This document shows, one piece after another, positions 1 through 8,521 of a stretch of 64,000 nt of DNA (positions are counted from its first letter, which is position 1; every line of letters starts with the position of its first letter). The notes beneath the pieces were generated by a model. It saw nothing but the letters and a program-made list of their open reading frames with translations, did no database searches and had not been told where the DNA came from. Both the position numbers and the translations under genes were made by a program. Source of the stretch: Balneatrix alpica DSM 16621 (GTDB lineage Bacteria; Pseudomonadota; Gammaproteobacteria; Pseudomonadales; Balneatricaceae); assembly GCF_000619885.1 (NCBI RefSeq), contig NZ_KK211040.1:491527-555526 (forward strand), in the 5' to 3' direction.

Positions 1-783
1 CTGTTTGCCAATGCTGAATTTTGCAAAGCCTCATTAGCCTACTTTGCATTGGGTGCAGGGCTATTTGGTTCGATTTACCTGGTTCCTCTCTATTTAGCCC
101 AAATTCATGATTACAACGCCCTGCAAATTGGCTTGGTATTAATGTGGGTTGGCCTACCGCAATTACCCTTATTTCCACTTATTCCCCGTTTGGTTAAAAA
201 AGTTGACCCTCGCTATCTTGTCGCGCTGGGGTTTGCCGGTATTGCCTTGAGTATGTGGATGAATACCTCGCTATCTCCCCTTTATGATGGAGCATTACTC
301 ATCCCTGCCTTGCTGGTACGTGCATTAGCGCAACCTTTTATGATGGTGCCACTGTCGCTGCTCGCCACACAAAACCTGCGCCCAGAGGATGTTCCCTCTG
401 CCTCAACACTGCTCAATGTGATGCGCAACCTTGGCGGGGCGGTAGGCATTGCGCTACTGGCAACTTTGTTGGAAATGCGAGGCCGTTACTATTTAGCGGA
501 AGTAAAAAGCACCCTGATTGCAGGCAGCCAACCACTACTCGACTATGTCCAACAAGCACAAACTTGGCTTATGACCCAAGGCGGCTCGGCTGATCAGGCC
601 TATAGCCTGATCACTCAAGAGGTGCAGCTGCAAGCCAACCTCCTGACGTTTAACGAAGCCTTCGCTCTGTTGGGAATTGTGCTATTTATCGCCGCCTTGA
701 CCGTGCTTAATATGCGCACCGCCCCTACTCAGGCCAAACACCTTAGCAGTAGTAATAAAGAGGAATGGGCGGAGGCTGCTTAA
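1..783 (+). CDS. MFS drug exporter, DHA2/EmrB type, C-terminal part
   Basis: The reading frame is open from base 1, so this is the 3' end of a gene that begins outside the window. About 260 residues are visible. They are very hydrophobic, with at least five membrane segments, and the stretch GLFGSIYLVPLYLAQIH is typical of the second half of 14-helix DHA2 (EmrB/QacA) proton-driven drug exporters. A TTG at 49 could pass for a start but lies inside the conserved membrane core, so it is not one. The last residues (from about codon 240) are polar and cytoplasmic. Such proteins sit in the inner membrane and usually pair with an EmrA-type adaptor, which is not visible here. The substrate cannot be inferred. 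Confidence 0.85.
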   Translation: MFANAEFCKASLAYFALGAGLFGSIYLVPLYLAQIHDYNALQIGLVLMWVGLPQLPLFPLIPRLVKKVDPRYLVALGFAGIALSMWMNTSLSPLYDGALLIPALLVRALAQPFMMVPLSLLATQNLRPEDVPSASTLLNVMRNLGGAVGIALLATLLEMRGRYYLAEVKSTLIAGSQPLLDYVQQAQTWLMTQGGSADQAYSLITQEVQLQANLLTFNEAFALLGIVLFIAALTVLNMRTAPTQAKHLSSSNKEEWAEAA

Positions 784-1113
784 AGCAGCCGCCAAACTAA
801 CCATACGACTGCCCTAGAGTACAGTTAGAACAACTGAAAAATAATAAAACAATCCGTTATTTTGCGTAGGAAATCATTAAGCAAGCAGCATTCTCAGCCC
901 TAGATAAACCAGGCAGTCTAAAATCTCGCCTCATTAAAATAAATGATCAACCTAAAGTAGGCTGTACTTTAAAAAGCATAGCCCCAAAAAATAATCTAAA
1001 AAACTGGACCATCTGCGCAACAGCAACAGCCAAAACAGAGCCTATCCAGATTGAGGGATATTCTGAATCTGCTTTACGCTATGCAACGACTCCAATCATT
1101 ACATCAGGGTACT
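784..1113. other. Intergenic stretch with a start-less reading frame
   Basis: No complete gene is seen. On the plus strand a frame without an ATG stays open from about 870 to the stop at 1167-1169, roughly 100 codons. Its composition looks protein-like, with a Cys and Trp spacing (GCTLKSIAP, then NWTICAT), and it runs into the 3' half of the opposite-strand gene at 1114-1371. This could be the remains of a decayed gene. The base composition is more A-rich than in the neighbouring genes. Confidence 0.35.
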
Positions 1114-1371
1114 TTAAGCCCCTTGACGCTTATTTGCGTACGCCTGAGCTTCCTGCAACAGGCTACTAATATCCAAACTCATGGTTGAAGCAACTTTAAG
1201 CAAATCATTCTGCTGGGGGGTTAAAGGTGTTTTTGCTGCAACTGCGGCCATCTTTTGCCGTTGTTTAGCTTTCACCTTTGCCATCAGTTTATGGTAAATC
1301 AGCTCTAACTCTTCAACCGGCAGGGTATACAAATACGCCTCAATGGCATACCAGCTGGCTTTAATCTTCAT
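1114..1371 (-). CDS. Small hypothetical protein
   Basis: This 85-residue product is not one I recognise. I chose the ATG at 1371 because an AAAGGA ribosome binding site lies six bases upstream; a longer version starting at 1404 has no such site. The protein is helical and charged in the middle (a Lys/Arg/Gln-rich stretch around residues 30-42), with no membrane segment or signal peptide. It stands alone between a decayed plus-strand frame and a gene-poor stretch. A small DNA- or RNA-binding helical protein is possible, but nothing in the sequence proves it. Confidence 0.5.
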   Translation of the reverse strand: MKIKASWYAIEAYLYTLPVEELELIYHKLMAKVKAKQRQKMAAVAAKTPLTPQQNDLLKVASTMSLDISSLLQEAQAYANKRQGA

Positions 1372-1745
1372 GGAAGATCCTTTGTATCGACTTCGATTAC
1401 TCACAATACGTTTAGATGATGCCTAAATGGCTAGCCTTGGAAGATATTCATCTCTATACGTCACATGGGGACGAGCGGTTCATCTTTCAATCAGACGGTG
1501 GCTTAAAGGCTCACCTTAGGCAGGATCATGGAAATAGCTTAAGGCAAAACCTGCCACTGAGCATTAGTAATTCTGCTATTGATACAAAATTCCACATAAG
1601 AGTGTGCTAATACGGCGTGATTGGAGGTTTTGTAACCAATCCCCCTCTACAAGTCACTTGGAGAAGTCAGACCAACCAAACTGCAATGAGTCCGCACACA
1701 CATCGAACTTGCAGCCAACTTACGGAAGCACACTTCATACGACTG
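1372..1745. other. Gene-poor stretch before the tRNA-ghost array
   Basis: Short frames exist on the plus strand (for example 1416-1610), but they have no convincing ribosome binding site and no recognisable similarity. I see no RNA gene or clear terminator here. It looks like decayed sequence. Confidence 0.4.
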
Positions 1746-2163
1746 GCTTCGCCTACTTTTATAAAGTGCTGAGCCCGACGTGTTTTCTTTCGGCCCAAAA
1801 GCAAAAATGCCAGACCGCGTTAGCAATCTGGCATTTTCTAAATCTGGTTGCAGGGCCGGACTGGAACCGACGACCTTCGCCTGCGTTTATAAAGCGCTGA
1901 GCCCGACGTGTTTTCTTCCGGCCCAAAAGCAAAAATGCCAGACCGCGTTAGCAATCTGGCATTTTCTAAATCTGGTTGCAGGGCCGGACTGGAACCGACG
2001 ACCTTCGCCTGCGTTTATAAAGCGCTGAGCCCGACGTGTTTTCTTCCGACCAAAAAGAAAAAATGCCAGACCGCGTTAACAATCTGGCATTTTCTAAATC
2101 TGGTTGCGGGGGCCGGACTGGAGCCAACGACCTTCGCCTGCGTTTATAAAGCGCTGAGCCCGA
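1746..2163 (-). repeat. 128-bp tandem array of tRNA-fMet 3' ghosts and hairpins
   Basis: Three near-identical units with a period of 128 bases, plus a decayed partial unit at 1746-1806, follow the intact tRNA-fMet on the minus strand. Each full unit holds a tRNA-fMet 3' half (1845-1906, 1973-2034 and 2101-2163, minus strand). In these the T arm is intact (GTCGG, a 7-base loop, CCGGC) and CCA is encoded, but the anticodon-arm sequence is replaced by an insert containing GCGCTTTATAAACGC. Each ghost is followed by a strong hairpin with arms ATGCCAGA and TCTGGCAT and a T tract (about 1805-1838, 1933-1966 and 2061-2094). The short frames that cross the array repeat a GLEPTTF-like peptide, which is a familiar artefact of translating tRNA sequence. 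Confidence 0.9.
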
Positions 2164-2183
2164 GCGCTTTCTTCGACTCAAAT

Positions 2184-2215
2184 AAAAAACGCCCACCTTA
2201 TGGTGAGCGCTTTTT
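2184..2215 (-). terminator. Terminator of tRNA-fMet (first copy)
   Basis: On the minus strand, GCGCTCACC, a 4-base loop and GGTGGGCGT form a hairpin followed by a run of T. It starts just past the tRNA 3' end. The same element follows the second tRNA-fMet copy. Confidence 0.85.
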
Positions 2216-2221
2216 AGAATC

Positions 2222-2298
<77 letters not shown>

Positions 2299-2313
2299 TC
2301 ATTGAGGTTGCGC

Positions 2314-2342
2314 ATAGTACGCACCCATCCCTCCCACGTCAA
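2314..2342 (-). promoter_or_regulatory. Promoter of tRNA-fMet (first copy)
   Basis: On the minus strand there is a -35 box TTGACG (2337-2342) and a -10 box TACTAT (2314-2319), separated by exactly 17 bases. The G/C-rich bases just after the -10 box are typical of stable-RNA promoters under stringent control. Confidence 0.85.
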
Positions 2343-2415
2343 GACTATTTTCGCTTTTCTGCCTAAATAAGCTAAGTTAGCTAGCAAAGCGCATCGACCA
2401 GGAAAGGAGTGAGTC

Positions 2416-3597
2416 ATGTCAGGATTACGCCCAGTGTTAGGAGCAGCATTAGTCGTTACGAGTCTAGCCCTCAGCCTGGTTATTTCGTCTCCTCTTGCTG
2501 CTGAGACACCGCCAGACCGCCCCCTCGCCCATGGAAAAGTAATCAGCCAAGGCAACTCTGGTGGCCAAGACTTTGTGGTGGAACAACTCCTTGATAACCT
2601 CGGCACCCCTTGGGGCCTAGCCTTGATTGATCCTGAGCAACTCCTGGTCAGTAGCCGCGAAGGTCGACTACAGCGTATTAATTTGAGCAACCTCAGTGTT
2701 GAAAATATCAGCGGCCTCGCCGAGGTCTGGCACCAAGGCCAGGGTGGCCTGCTGGATATTGCTCCTGCACCTGACTTTGCCAGTTCTGCCTGGCTCTATT
2801 TTACCTATGCCAAACCCCTGCCCCAGGGGGCGGCCACCACGCTGGCACGAGCCAAGCTGGCTGGTAAACAGCTGCAGGATTGGCAAGATCTACTCGTCAG
2901 CAACAGCCATAGTAACAACGGCCAGCATTTTGGCAGTCGTATTGCGTTCGATGAGTCAGGTTACGTGTATTTTTCCGTGGGGGATCGTGGTGAGCGCCCC
3001 TGGGCGCAAGATCTTAGCCAACATGCGGGTAGCATTCTGCGCCTCAGGCTAGATGGCAGCATTCCTCCTGATAACCCCTTTAGCCAAACACCAGAGGCTG
3101 AAGCTGCACTCTGGAGTATTGGCCACCGCAATCCACAAGGGCTTAGCTATGACCCTGTCTATCAGCGCCTATGGGCCATCGAGCATGGCCCTCGGGGGGG
3201 CGATGAGCTCAACCTGATTCAAGCAGGACATAACTATGGCTGGCCTGAAGTATCCTTTGGTAAAGAGTACTGGGGCCCTATTCAGGTCGGCTCCGGCACC
3301 TCGGCCCCCGGCTTCACTGACCCACTCAAGGTGTACACCCCTTCGATCGCCCCCAGCAGTTTGCGTCTATATCAAGGCACGGCTTTTCCCCATTGGCATG
3401 GCAGTTTGCTGGCAGGAGCACTAGCCATGACCCATCTCAATCGCATCAGCCTGGATCAGGCCGGCAAGCCTAGCGGCGAAGAGCGTTTATTGGAAAATTT
3501 AGGGGAGCGTTTGCGCTCTCTGGAGATCAGCCCCCAGGGTTGGCTCTATATCGGCACCGACAGCGGCAAGCTATTACGGGTACGCCCCCAACCTTGA
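2416..3597 (+). CDS. PQQ-dependent aldose sugar dehydrogenase (YliI/Asd type)
   Basis: This is a 393-residue secreted protein of the glucose/sorbosone dehydrogenase family, a six-bladed beta-propeller that binds PQQ and calcium and oxidises aldoses in the periplasm. Residues 1-30 form a signal peptide ending in AAE. The family landmarks follow in order: NLGTPWGLAL near 61-70, the HFG motif at 171-173 that supplies the catalytic His, SVGDRG near 187-192, and the later GHRNPQGL and EHGPRGGDE stretches. The ATG at 2416 is preceded by a strong GGAAAGGAG. The gene stands alone after tRNA-fMet. Enzymes of this group usually take PQQ from outside or from a pqq operon, which is not in this window. 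The natural substrate cannot be read from the sequence. Confidence 0.9.
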   Translation: MSGLRPVLGAALVVTSLALSLVISSPLAAETPPDRPLAHGKVISQGNSGGQDFVVEQLLDNLGTPWGLALIDPEQLLVSSREGRLQRINLSNLSVENISGLAEVWHQGQGGLLDIAPAPDFASSAWLYFTYAKPLPQGAATTLARAKLAGKQLQDWQDLLVSNSHSNNGQHFGSRIAFDESGYVYFSVGDRGERPWAQDLSQHAGSILRLRLDGSIPPDNPFSQTPEAEAALWSIGHRNPQGLSYDPVYQRLWAIEHGPRGGDELNLIQAGHNYGWPEVSFGKEYWGPIQVGSGTSAPGFTDPLKVYTPSIAPSSLRLYQGTAFPHWHGSLLAGALAMTHLNRISLDQAGKPSGEERLLENLGERLRSLEISPQGWLYIGTDSGKLLRVRPQP

Positions 3598-3694
3598 GAG
3601 CAACTTCAATAAACTTGACCGACACTGACTAATTTTATCAATTTTTATGTTTAAGCAAGATGGGTAGGCTAAGCACTATTGTCAGGAGGTGCTT

Positions 3695-4408
3695 ATGTCT
3701 ACCCATATCGAACTCATCCCCGCCGCCAGCCGGGGGCACGTCAATCTAGGCTGGTTGGACTCCCATCACAGCTTTTCCTTTGGCCATTACTATGACCCGC
3801 AACGCATGGGCGTCTCCGTGCTACGGGTCATCAATGAAGATCGGGTGGCACCAGGGCAGGGCTTTGCCACCCATGCCCACCAGGACATGGAGATCATCAG
3901 CTATCTCTTGGAAGGTCGCATTGAGCACCGCGATACCCTAGGCAATCGTCGTCAACTGCAGGCAGGTGAAATTCAAGTGATGAGTGCCGGCAGCGGTATC
4001 CAGCACAGTGAATACAATCCTGATCGCCAGGCGCCCCTGCACTTTTTACAAATCTGGATTCGCCCCCAGAGCAAAGGCATCCCTCCCCGCTATGCCGAAC
4101 AGCGTTTACCCGAGCAAGCAGGCCTGCAACTGTTAGTCAGTGGGGATGGCCGTCAGCAGAGTTTAACCATCCATCAGGATGCCCTGCTCTATCAACTGCG
4201 GCTCGATGCCAAGCAGACACAACAAATACTGACGTTTAGTCCGGAGCGGCTGTATTTTATCCAGCAGGTTAAGGGGCAATTACAACTTGGCGAGCATCAG
4301 TTGCAGCCAGGTGATGGGGCGATTATTCGGGTTGATCATGCCACCAGCCTGCAAGCCCTGAGTCAGGAGGCCACTGCGCTGCTATTTGACCTCCCACTGC
4401 CAGCCTGA
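3695..4408 (+). CDS. Pirin family protein (YhhW-like)
   Basis: This is a 237-residue bicupin of the pirin family. The metal ligands of the N-terminal cupin are all present: His60 and His62 in THAHQ, and His104 and Glu106 in IQHSE. Family members bind Fe(II), and some act on quercetin as a dioxygenase in vitro. The start is the ATG at 3695 because AGGAGGT ends five bases before it; an in-frame GTG at 3689 overlaps that ribosome binding site. The C-terminal cupin is shorter and lacks the ligand set, as is usual. The gene is a single unit with no obvious partner, so its physiological role is open. Confidence 0.9.
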   Translation: MSTHIELIPAASRGHVNLGWLDSHHSFSFGHYYDPQRMGVSVLRVINEDRVAPGQGFATHAHQDMEIISYLLEGRIEHRDTLGNRRQLQAGEIQVMSAGSGIQHSEYNPDRQAPLHFLQIWIRPQSKGIPPRYAEQRLPEQAGLQLLVSGDGRQQSLTIHQDALLYQLRLDAKQTQQILTFSPERLYFIQQVKGQLQLGEHQLQPGDGAIIRVDHATSLQALSQEATALLFDLPLPA

Positions 4409-4421
4409 TGGCCTACCGACA

Positions 4422-5279
4422 CTAGCCACGGTAAAAACGATAGATCGCCAGCAACGTCAACCCTCCACCAACCCACTGCCAGGGGTGCAGGCTTTCCTGC
4501 AAGATTAAATAACCCGCCAGCGCGGTGATCAGAGGCCGTACCAGGGTCAGGCTGGCAAAGCGTTGCACCCCATGTAGGTTAATCAGCTGATACCAAAGGC
4601 CATAAGCCAAAATCGAAGAGGCAAGGGCGACATAGGCCACCGCCCCCAGGCTCGCCATATTCCAGTCCACTGTTTGCCAGTCAAAGTCGCTCAAGCTTAG
4701 CCAAAGCCCGCATAAGGGGGCGGTTACAGCTGCCGTCCAAAAATTGAGGGTATACACCGGCACCTTGGCTAAACGCCGCACCTGTAGATTTCCCCAAGCC
4801 CACATCAACTCACAGAGCAAAATCAATAAGGCACCAATTTGTATATCCGCCGTTGCCAATAACAGCGTCGGCCCTATCACGCCTAGCATCGCGAGTAGCA
4901 AAGCAGTCAATTGCCGGCGACTTAAGCGCTCCTGCAGAAACAAGTAAGCCAATAACATGGAAAGCGGCCCACCTAACAGCAGCAAAATTCCCGCTAAGGC
5001 ACTATCAACATACTGCACTCCCAAGCTGAGCAATAAAAAGTGCCCTACCCCCATGGTAAGTGCCACCCGGATAACCGGCCAACGAATCCAGGCCTCTACC
5101 CGCCAAAACGGCCATAACAGTGCCGCCACCAAGGCAAAACGTAATGCGGTGAAAAGCACGGGGGACAACCCTGTCACTGCCACCTTCATCATCACCACGT
5201 TTAAGCCCCAAATCAGCACTACAAAGAGCGCTACCAACACTGGCCACTGCTGCACTAGCTGTCCTTTGCCCACCTGCAT
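4422..5279 (-). CDS. DMT superfamily transporter, two EamA domains
   Basis: This 285-residue inner-membrane protein has about ten hydrophobic segments in two repeated EamA halves (roughly 12-140 and 150-283). Typical EamA features include IWGLNVVMMK near the first helix and QESLHPWQW in the last repeat. The relatives are exporters of amino acids, metabolites or drugs (RhaT/YdcZ/RarD group), and the substrate is not predictable. The ATG at 5279 follows AAAAGG at a good distance. It converges with the pirin gene (13 bases between the stops) and lies downstream of the RpiR-type regulator on the same strand with a gap of 133 bases, so it may share its promoter. Confidence 0.88.
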   Translation of the reverse strand: MQVGKGQLVQQWPVLVALFVVLIWGLNVVMMKVAVTGLSPVLFTALRFALVAALLWPFWRVEAWIRWPVIRVALTMGVGHFLLLSLGVQYVDSALAGILLLLGGPLSMLLAYLFLQERLSRRQLTALLLAMLGVIGPTLLLATADIQIGALLILLCELMWAWGNLQVRRLAKVPVYTLNFWTAAVTAPLCGLWLSLSDFDWQTVDWNMASLGAVAYVALASSILAYGLWYQLINLHGVQRFASLTLVRPLITALAGYLILQESLHPWQWVGGGLTLLAIYRFYRG

Positions 5280-5412
5280 ACATCACCTTTTGTATAAAGT
5301 ATCCAATAAATATATTCAGAATAGTGCCTACCTAAATTTCAGCCTGACTCTGTTTGCGCATTTTAAGAGTGGCAAGCAAGCATGCCTTAGTTAAAAACGA
5401 CTCCCGACACTG

Positions 5413-6297
5413 TTACAACACCGTCTGCAACTGTTCAATCAAAGCTTCACGCTGGCGCAGATTAGCCACGCCTTGCGGCCCTAATACCTGTGCGGTCTCA
5501 GCCAGTAACCCCTGTGCCAACAACATCAAGGCTGCCATGCTATTGCTATAAAACAGACTCTGCATCGGCACAATAAAATAATGACTCGCTAAGGATGCCA
5601 AGGGTGAACTGGCAGAATCAGTAAATGCAATGACCTCAATCCCCTGCGCAACGGCAACCTCTGCAGTGCGAATCACACTACGCGAGTAAGGAAAACAACT
5701 CACCACTAACAATACATCGCCTGCCTGTAACTGGGCCAATCCCTGCCCAACTCCTTGCTGTGCCCCATCCAACAAAGCAACGCCCTGTCGCAGCAAGCCC
5801 AGTGCATAGGCTACGAAGGACGCAACCGACGCCATTTGCCGCACCCCATGGCAACGTACCTGCGCAGCAGTGGCTAACCGCTCCGCACAATAATGCAGGG
5901 CCGTGGCATCCAGCTGCTCAGCAAGCGCACTTAGGTTGGCACTCTCCTGCCGAGCTAACCGGGTAAAGGTGTGCAGGCGCTCATCCTCACTGCCGCGATT
6001 GAGCAAATTCGCCTGATCACTGTAAAAGTGACGCCCCTCCGTTAGTTCACGACGAAACACCGCCTGCAAGTCATTAAACCCCTGGTAACCCAAGCGTTTG
6101 GCCAGCCGTGTCAAAGTTGACGCATTGACCGCTAATTCCTCAGCTAACTGGCTGATGGTGGATACCGCTACTCGCTGTGGACTTTCCAGCATGAGGGTTA
6201 ACACCCGCCGGGTTCGCGCTCCCAACTCACCTCCCTGCTGTTGTAACCATTGCTGTAAGGCCACTAGGGTCTGAGGTGCCCCTTGCTGTATTGCCAT
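5413..6297 (-). CDS. MurR/RpiR family transcriptional regulator
   Basis: This 294-residue regulator has an N-terminal HTH_6 domain (about residues 10-85; the recognition helix region is around ASTLTRLAKRLGY) and a C-terminal SIS sugar-phosphate-binding domain (about 125-270, with the glycine/serine stretch VVSCFPYSRS). Such proteins usually sense a phosphosugar, although several control amino acid catabolism. It is divergent from a class III aminotransferase, with 192 bases between the two starts, and is therefore the likely regulator of that gene and the one after it. The shared upstream region carries a repeated 10-mer (see 6392-6457). Confidence 0.9.
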   Translation of the reverse strand: MAIQQGAPQTLVALQQWLQQQGGELGARTRRVLTLMLESPQRVAVSTISQLAEELAVNASTLTRLAKRLGYQGFNDLQAVFRRELTEGRHFYSDQANLLNRGSEDERLHTFTRLARQESANLSALAEQLDATALHYCAERLATAAQVRCHGVRQMASVASFVAYALGLLRQGVALLDGAQQGVGQGLAQLQAGDVLLVVSCFPYSRSVIRTAEVAVAQGIEVIAFTDSASSPLASLASHYFIVPMQSLFYSNSMAALMLLAQGLLAETAQVLGPQGVANLRQREALIEQLQTVL

Positions 6298-6391
6298 TTC
6301 TCCCCCTTGCGTCCTGATGCCTGCTCCGACCCATCGATCTTATCCAGGCTGCTTTGCAGGTTAATAAGCATACCCCAATGCGCAAAGTAAA

Positions 6392-6457
6392 AATGCATTC
6401 AAACATCAACGCAAAAATATTTGCACAAACAAAACAATCAAATCTACAATGCATTCA
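6392..6457. promoter_or_regulatory. Candidate operator region between the regulator and the aminotransferase
   Basis: The 10-mer AATGCATTCA occurs twice as a direct repeat (6392-6401 and 6448-6457), with the near-palindrome GCAAAAATATTTGC (6411-6424) between the copies. This A/T-rich stretch separates divergent genes and is a reasonable place for the RpiR-type protein to bind. It is only a pattern match. Confidence 0.3.
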
Positions 6458-6489
6458 GATTAATTTTTAACCACCTGTGGAGCCCTGCT

Positions 6490-7815
6490 ATGAGCCACGT
6501 TTTCCATCGCAATCTGCGCCAATCCTATCCCACCGCCGTCAAAGGAGATGGTGCCTATCTAATTGATAGCGAAGGAAAAAGCTACCTGGATGCCTGTGGC
6601 GGCGCAGCGGTATCCTGCCTGGGCCATAGCCATCCCGCAGTGATTAAAGCGATCCAGCAGCAGGTGAGCAAACTGGCCTATGCCCATAGTTCTTTTTTTA
6701 CCAGCGAACCCATGGAGCAACTGGCTGATTGGCTGATTGAGCGTGCACCCGCTGGGTTAGAGTCGGTGTATTTTGTTTCCGGCGGCTCCGAAGCGGTGGA
6801 AGCCGCCCTCAAGCTAGCCCGTCAGTATTACTTAGAAAAAGGACAGCCCCAGCGCCGCCATATCATTGCCCGTCGCCAGAGCTATCACGGTAACACTCTC
6901 GGTGCCCTGGCTACCGGTGGTAACGCTTGGCGTCGCCAGCCTTTTGAGCCGCTGTTGATGGAAGTCAGCCACGTCAGTCCCTGCTATGCCTATCGTGGTC
7001 AACAAGAGGGAGAAAGTGCCGAAGCCTACGGCCAACGCCTAGTGGCAGAGTTGGAACAGGAGATTCTGCGTCTAGGTAGCGACAATGTGATGGCCTTTGT
7101 TGCCGAGCCGGTGGTGGGTGCCACCCTAGGTGCCGTGACGGCGGTACCCGGCTATTTCAAAGGGATTCGTGCCCTCTGTGATCGCTATGGCATCCTCTTG
7201 CTGCTTGATGAAGTGATGTGCGGTATGGGCCGTACCGGCTACCTGTTTGCCGCCGAATATGAAGGCATCAGCCCAGACTTACTCTGTATTGCCAAAGGCT
7301 TAGGAGCAGGCTACCAACCCATAGGGGCGACTTTGGTCAGTGGTGAAATCGTCAATACCCTGCGCAATGGCTCCGGCTTCTTCCAGCATGGTCATACCTA
7401 TATTGGTCACGCCACCGCCTGCGCGGCAGCCTTGGCAGTGATGAAAACGATTGAGAAGGATGAGCTACTGACTCAGGTGCAGCGCCTTGGCCACGGTCTG
7501 CATGAACGACTGCAAGCTCAGTTTGACCAACACCCTCATATTGGCAATATTCGCGGTCGTGGTCTGTTCTGGGGCCTGGAGCTGGTTGCAGATCGAGACA
7601 GCAAAGCTGCCTTTGACCCCAACCTGAAAGTGCATGCCAAAATCAAACAAGCCGCCATGCAAGCTGGGCTGATGTGCTACCCAATGGGAGGCACTCTGGA
7701 TGGTCGCCAGGGTGACCACATCCTGCTGGCTCCCCCCTTTATTCTTACCGATAGCCAGTTGGATGAGCTGGTCGACAAGTTAGGCCAAGCCTGCCAGCAA
7801 GTGTTAGCACGCTAA
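6490..7815 (+). CDS. Class III PLP-dependent aminotransferase
   Basis: This 441-residue fold-type I aminotransferase has all the catalytic landmarks: SGGSEA at 97-102 (phosphate binding), YHG at 132-134, the acidic residue in LLLDEVM (Asp240) that contacts the pyridine nitrogen, and the PLP lysine Lys269 in CIAKGLGAG. The start is the ATG at 6490, behind TGTGGAG; the frame continues upstream to a TTG at 6421 without a ribosome binding site. The family includes omega-amino acid, diamine and 2,2-dialkylglycine enzymes, and the substrate cannot be assigned here. It is divergent from an RpiR-type regulator and is followed closely by a carboxymuconolactone-decarboxylase-like gene, which suggests a small catabolic unit. 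Confidence 0.92.
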   Translation: MSHVFHRNLRQSYPTAVKGDGAYLIDSEGKSYLDACGGAAVSCLGHSHPAVIKAIQQQVSKLAYAHSSFFTSEPMEQLADWLIERAPAGLESVYFVSGGSEAVEAALKLARQYYLEKGQPQRRHIIARRQSYHGNTLGALATGGNAWRRQPFEPLLMEVSHVSPCYAYRGQQEGESAEAYGQRLVAELEQEILRLGSDNVMAFVAEPVVGATLGAVTAVPGYFKGIRALCDRYGILLLLDEVMCGMGRTGYLFAAEYEGISPDLLCIAKGLGAGYQPIGATLVSGEIVNTLRNGSGFFQHGHTYIGHATACAAALAVMKTIEKDELLTQVQRLGHGLHERLQAQFDQHPHIGNIRGRGLFWGLELVADRDSKAAFDPNLKVHAKIKQAAMQAGLMCYPMGGTLDGRQGDHILLAPPFILTDSQLDELVDKLGQACQQVLAR

Positions 7816-7828
7816 TTAAGGATCGATG

Positions 7829-8404
7829 ATGCAATCACGACTCAGCAAAATTTCTCGCGAGCAACTTAGTGATGAACAACAGGCCATTCTCGACTCGATT
7901 CTGGCCAGCCGGGGCAACTTGGATGGCCCCTTCCTGGCTTGGATTCATAGCCCTGGTTTAGCTGGCCCCGCGCAACAGCTCGGCGCCTTTTGTCGCTACC
8001 ATAGTCAGTTACCGCTACGCCTGTCTGAGCTGGCCATCCTGGTGACCGCCGCCTGGTGGCAATCCCAGGCTGAATGGCTGATTCACGCCCCCATTGCTCT
8101 GCGTGAAGGGGTCCCCCCTGAGGTTGTCGAAGCCTTACGCCTAGGACAGACGCCGCTATTTGCGGATGACGAGAGCGCGCTGATTTACCAAATTGGCCAA
8201 AGCCTCTATCAACACAAGCGTATTGCCCCTGAGCTCTACCTACAGGCAGTCAACTGCTTTGGCGAAACGGCCCTGGTGGAGTTAATTGGTATCTATGGTT
8301 ACTACGCCCTGGTCGCCATGACACTCAATAGCTTCGACATGCGCCCCACCTCCTCTACCGAATTGCCGTTCGATGAGCCCGACACCACCAGCAGCTCAGA
8401 CTAA
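7829..8404 (+). CDS. Carboxymuconolactone decarboxylase (CMD) family protein
   Basis: This 191-residue all-helical protein of the CMD/AhpD fold contains the core stretch LAILVTAAWWQSQAEWLIH, which is typical of gamma-carboxymuconolactone decarboxylase relatives. It lacks the CxxC pair of AhpD peroxidases, so a thiol-redox role is unlikely. Two adjacent ATGs (7826 and 7829) are possible; the second is at the better distance from AAGGA. It begins 13 bases after the aminotransferase stop and is surely co-transcribed with it. The C-terminal 20 residues are Ser/Thr/Asp-rich and probably disordered. Its reaction is unknown. Confidence 0.85.
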   Translation: MQSRLSKISREQLSDEQQAILDSILASRGNLDGPFLAWIHSPGLAGPAQQLGAFCRYHSQLPLRLSELAILVTAAWWQSQAEWLIHAPIALREGVPPEVVEALRLGQTPLFADDESALIYQIGQSLYQHKRIAPELYLQAVNCFGETALVELIGIYGYYALVAMTLNSFDMRPTSSTELPFDEPDTTSSSD

Positions 8405-8521
8405 GACGCGAAAAAACCGCCACAGAATTGGGAAATGCCCCTGCCTCCTTTATACTGGGTGCCCTTCGCGGCCTTGTGCCGCCTCCCAATCCTTACACTA
8501 GTTAGCAAAGAGAGAGTCCAC

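Noticed and set aside
1416-1610. Plus-strand frame of 64 codons
   Set aside because: No recognisable family, no convincing ribosome binding site and located in decayed sequence.
1746-2163. Repeats as a CRISPR array
   Set aside because: The 128-base units are tandem copies with no unique spacers and contain tRNA sequence.
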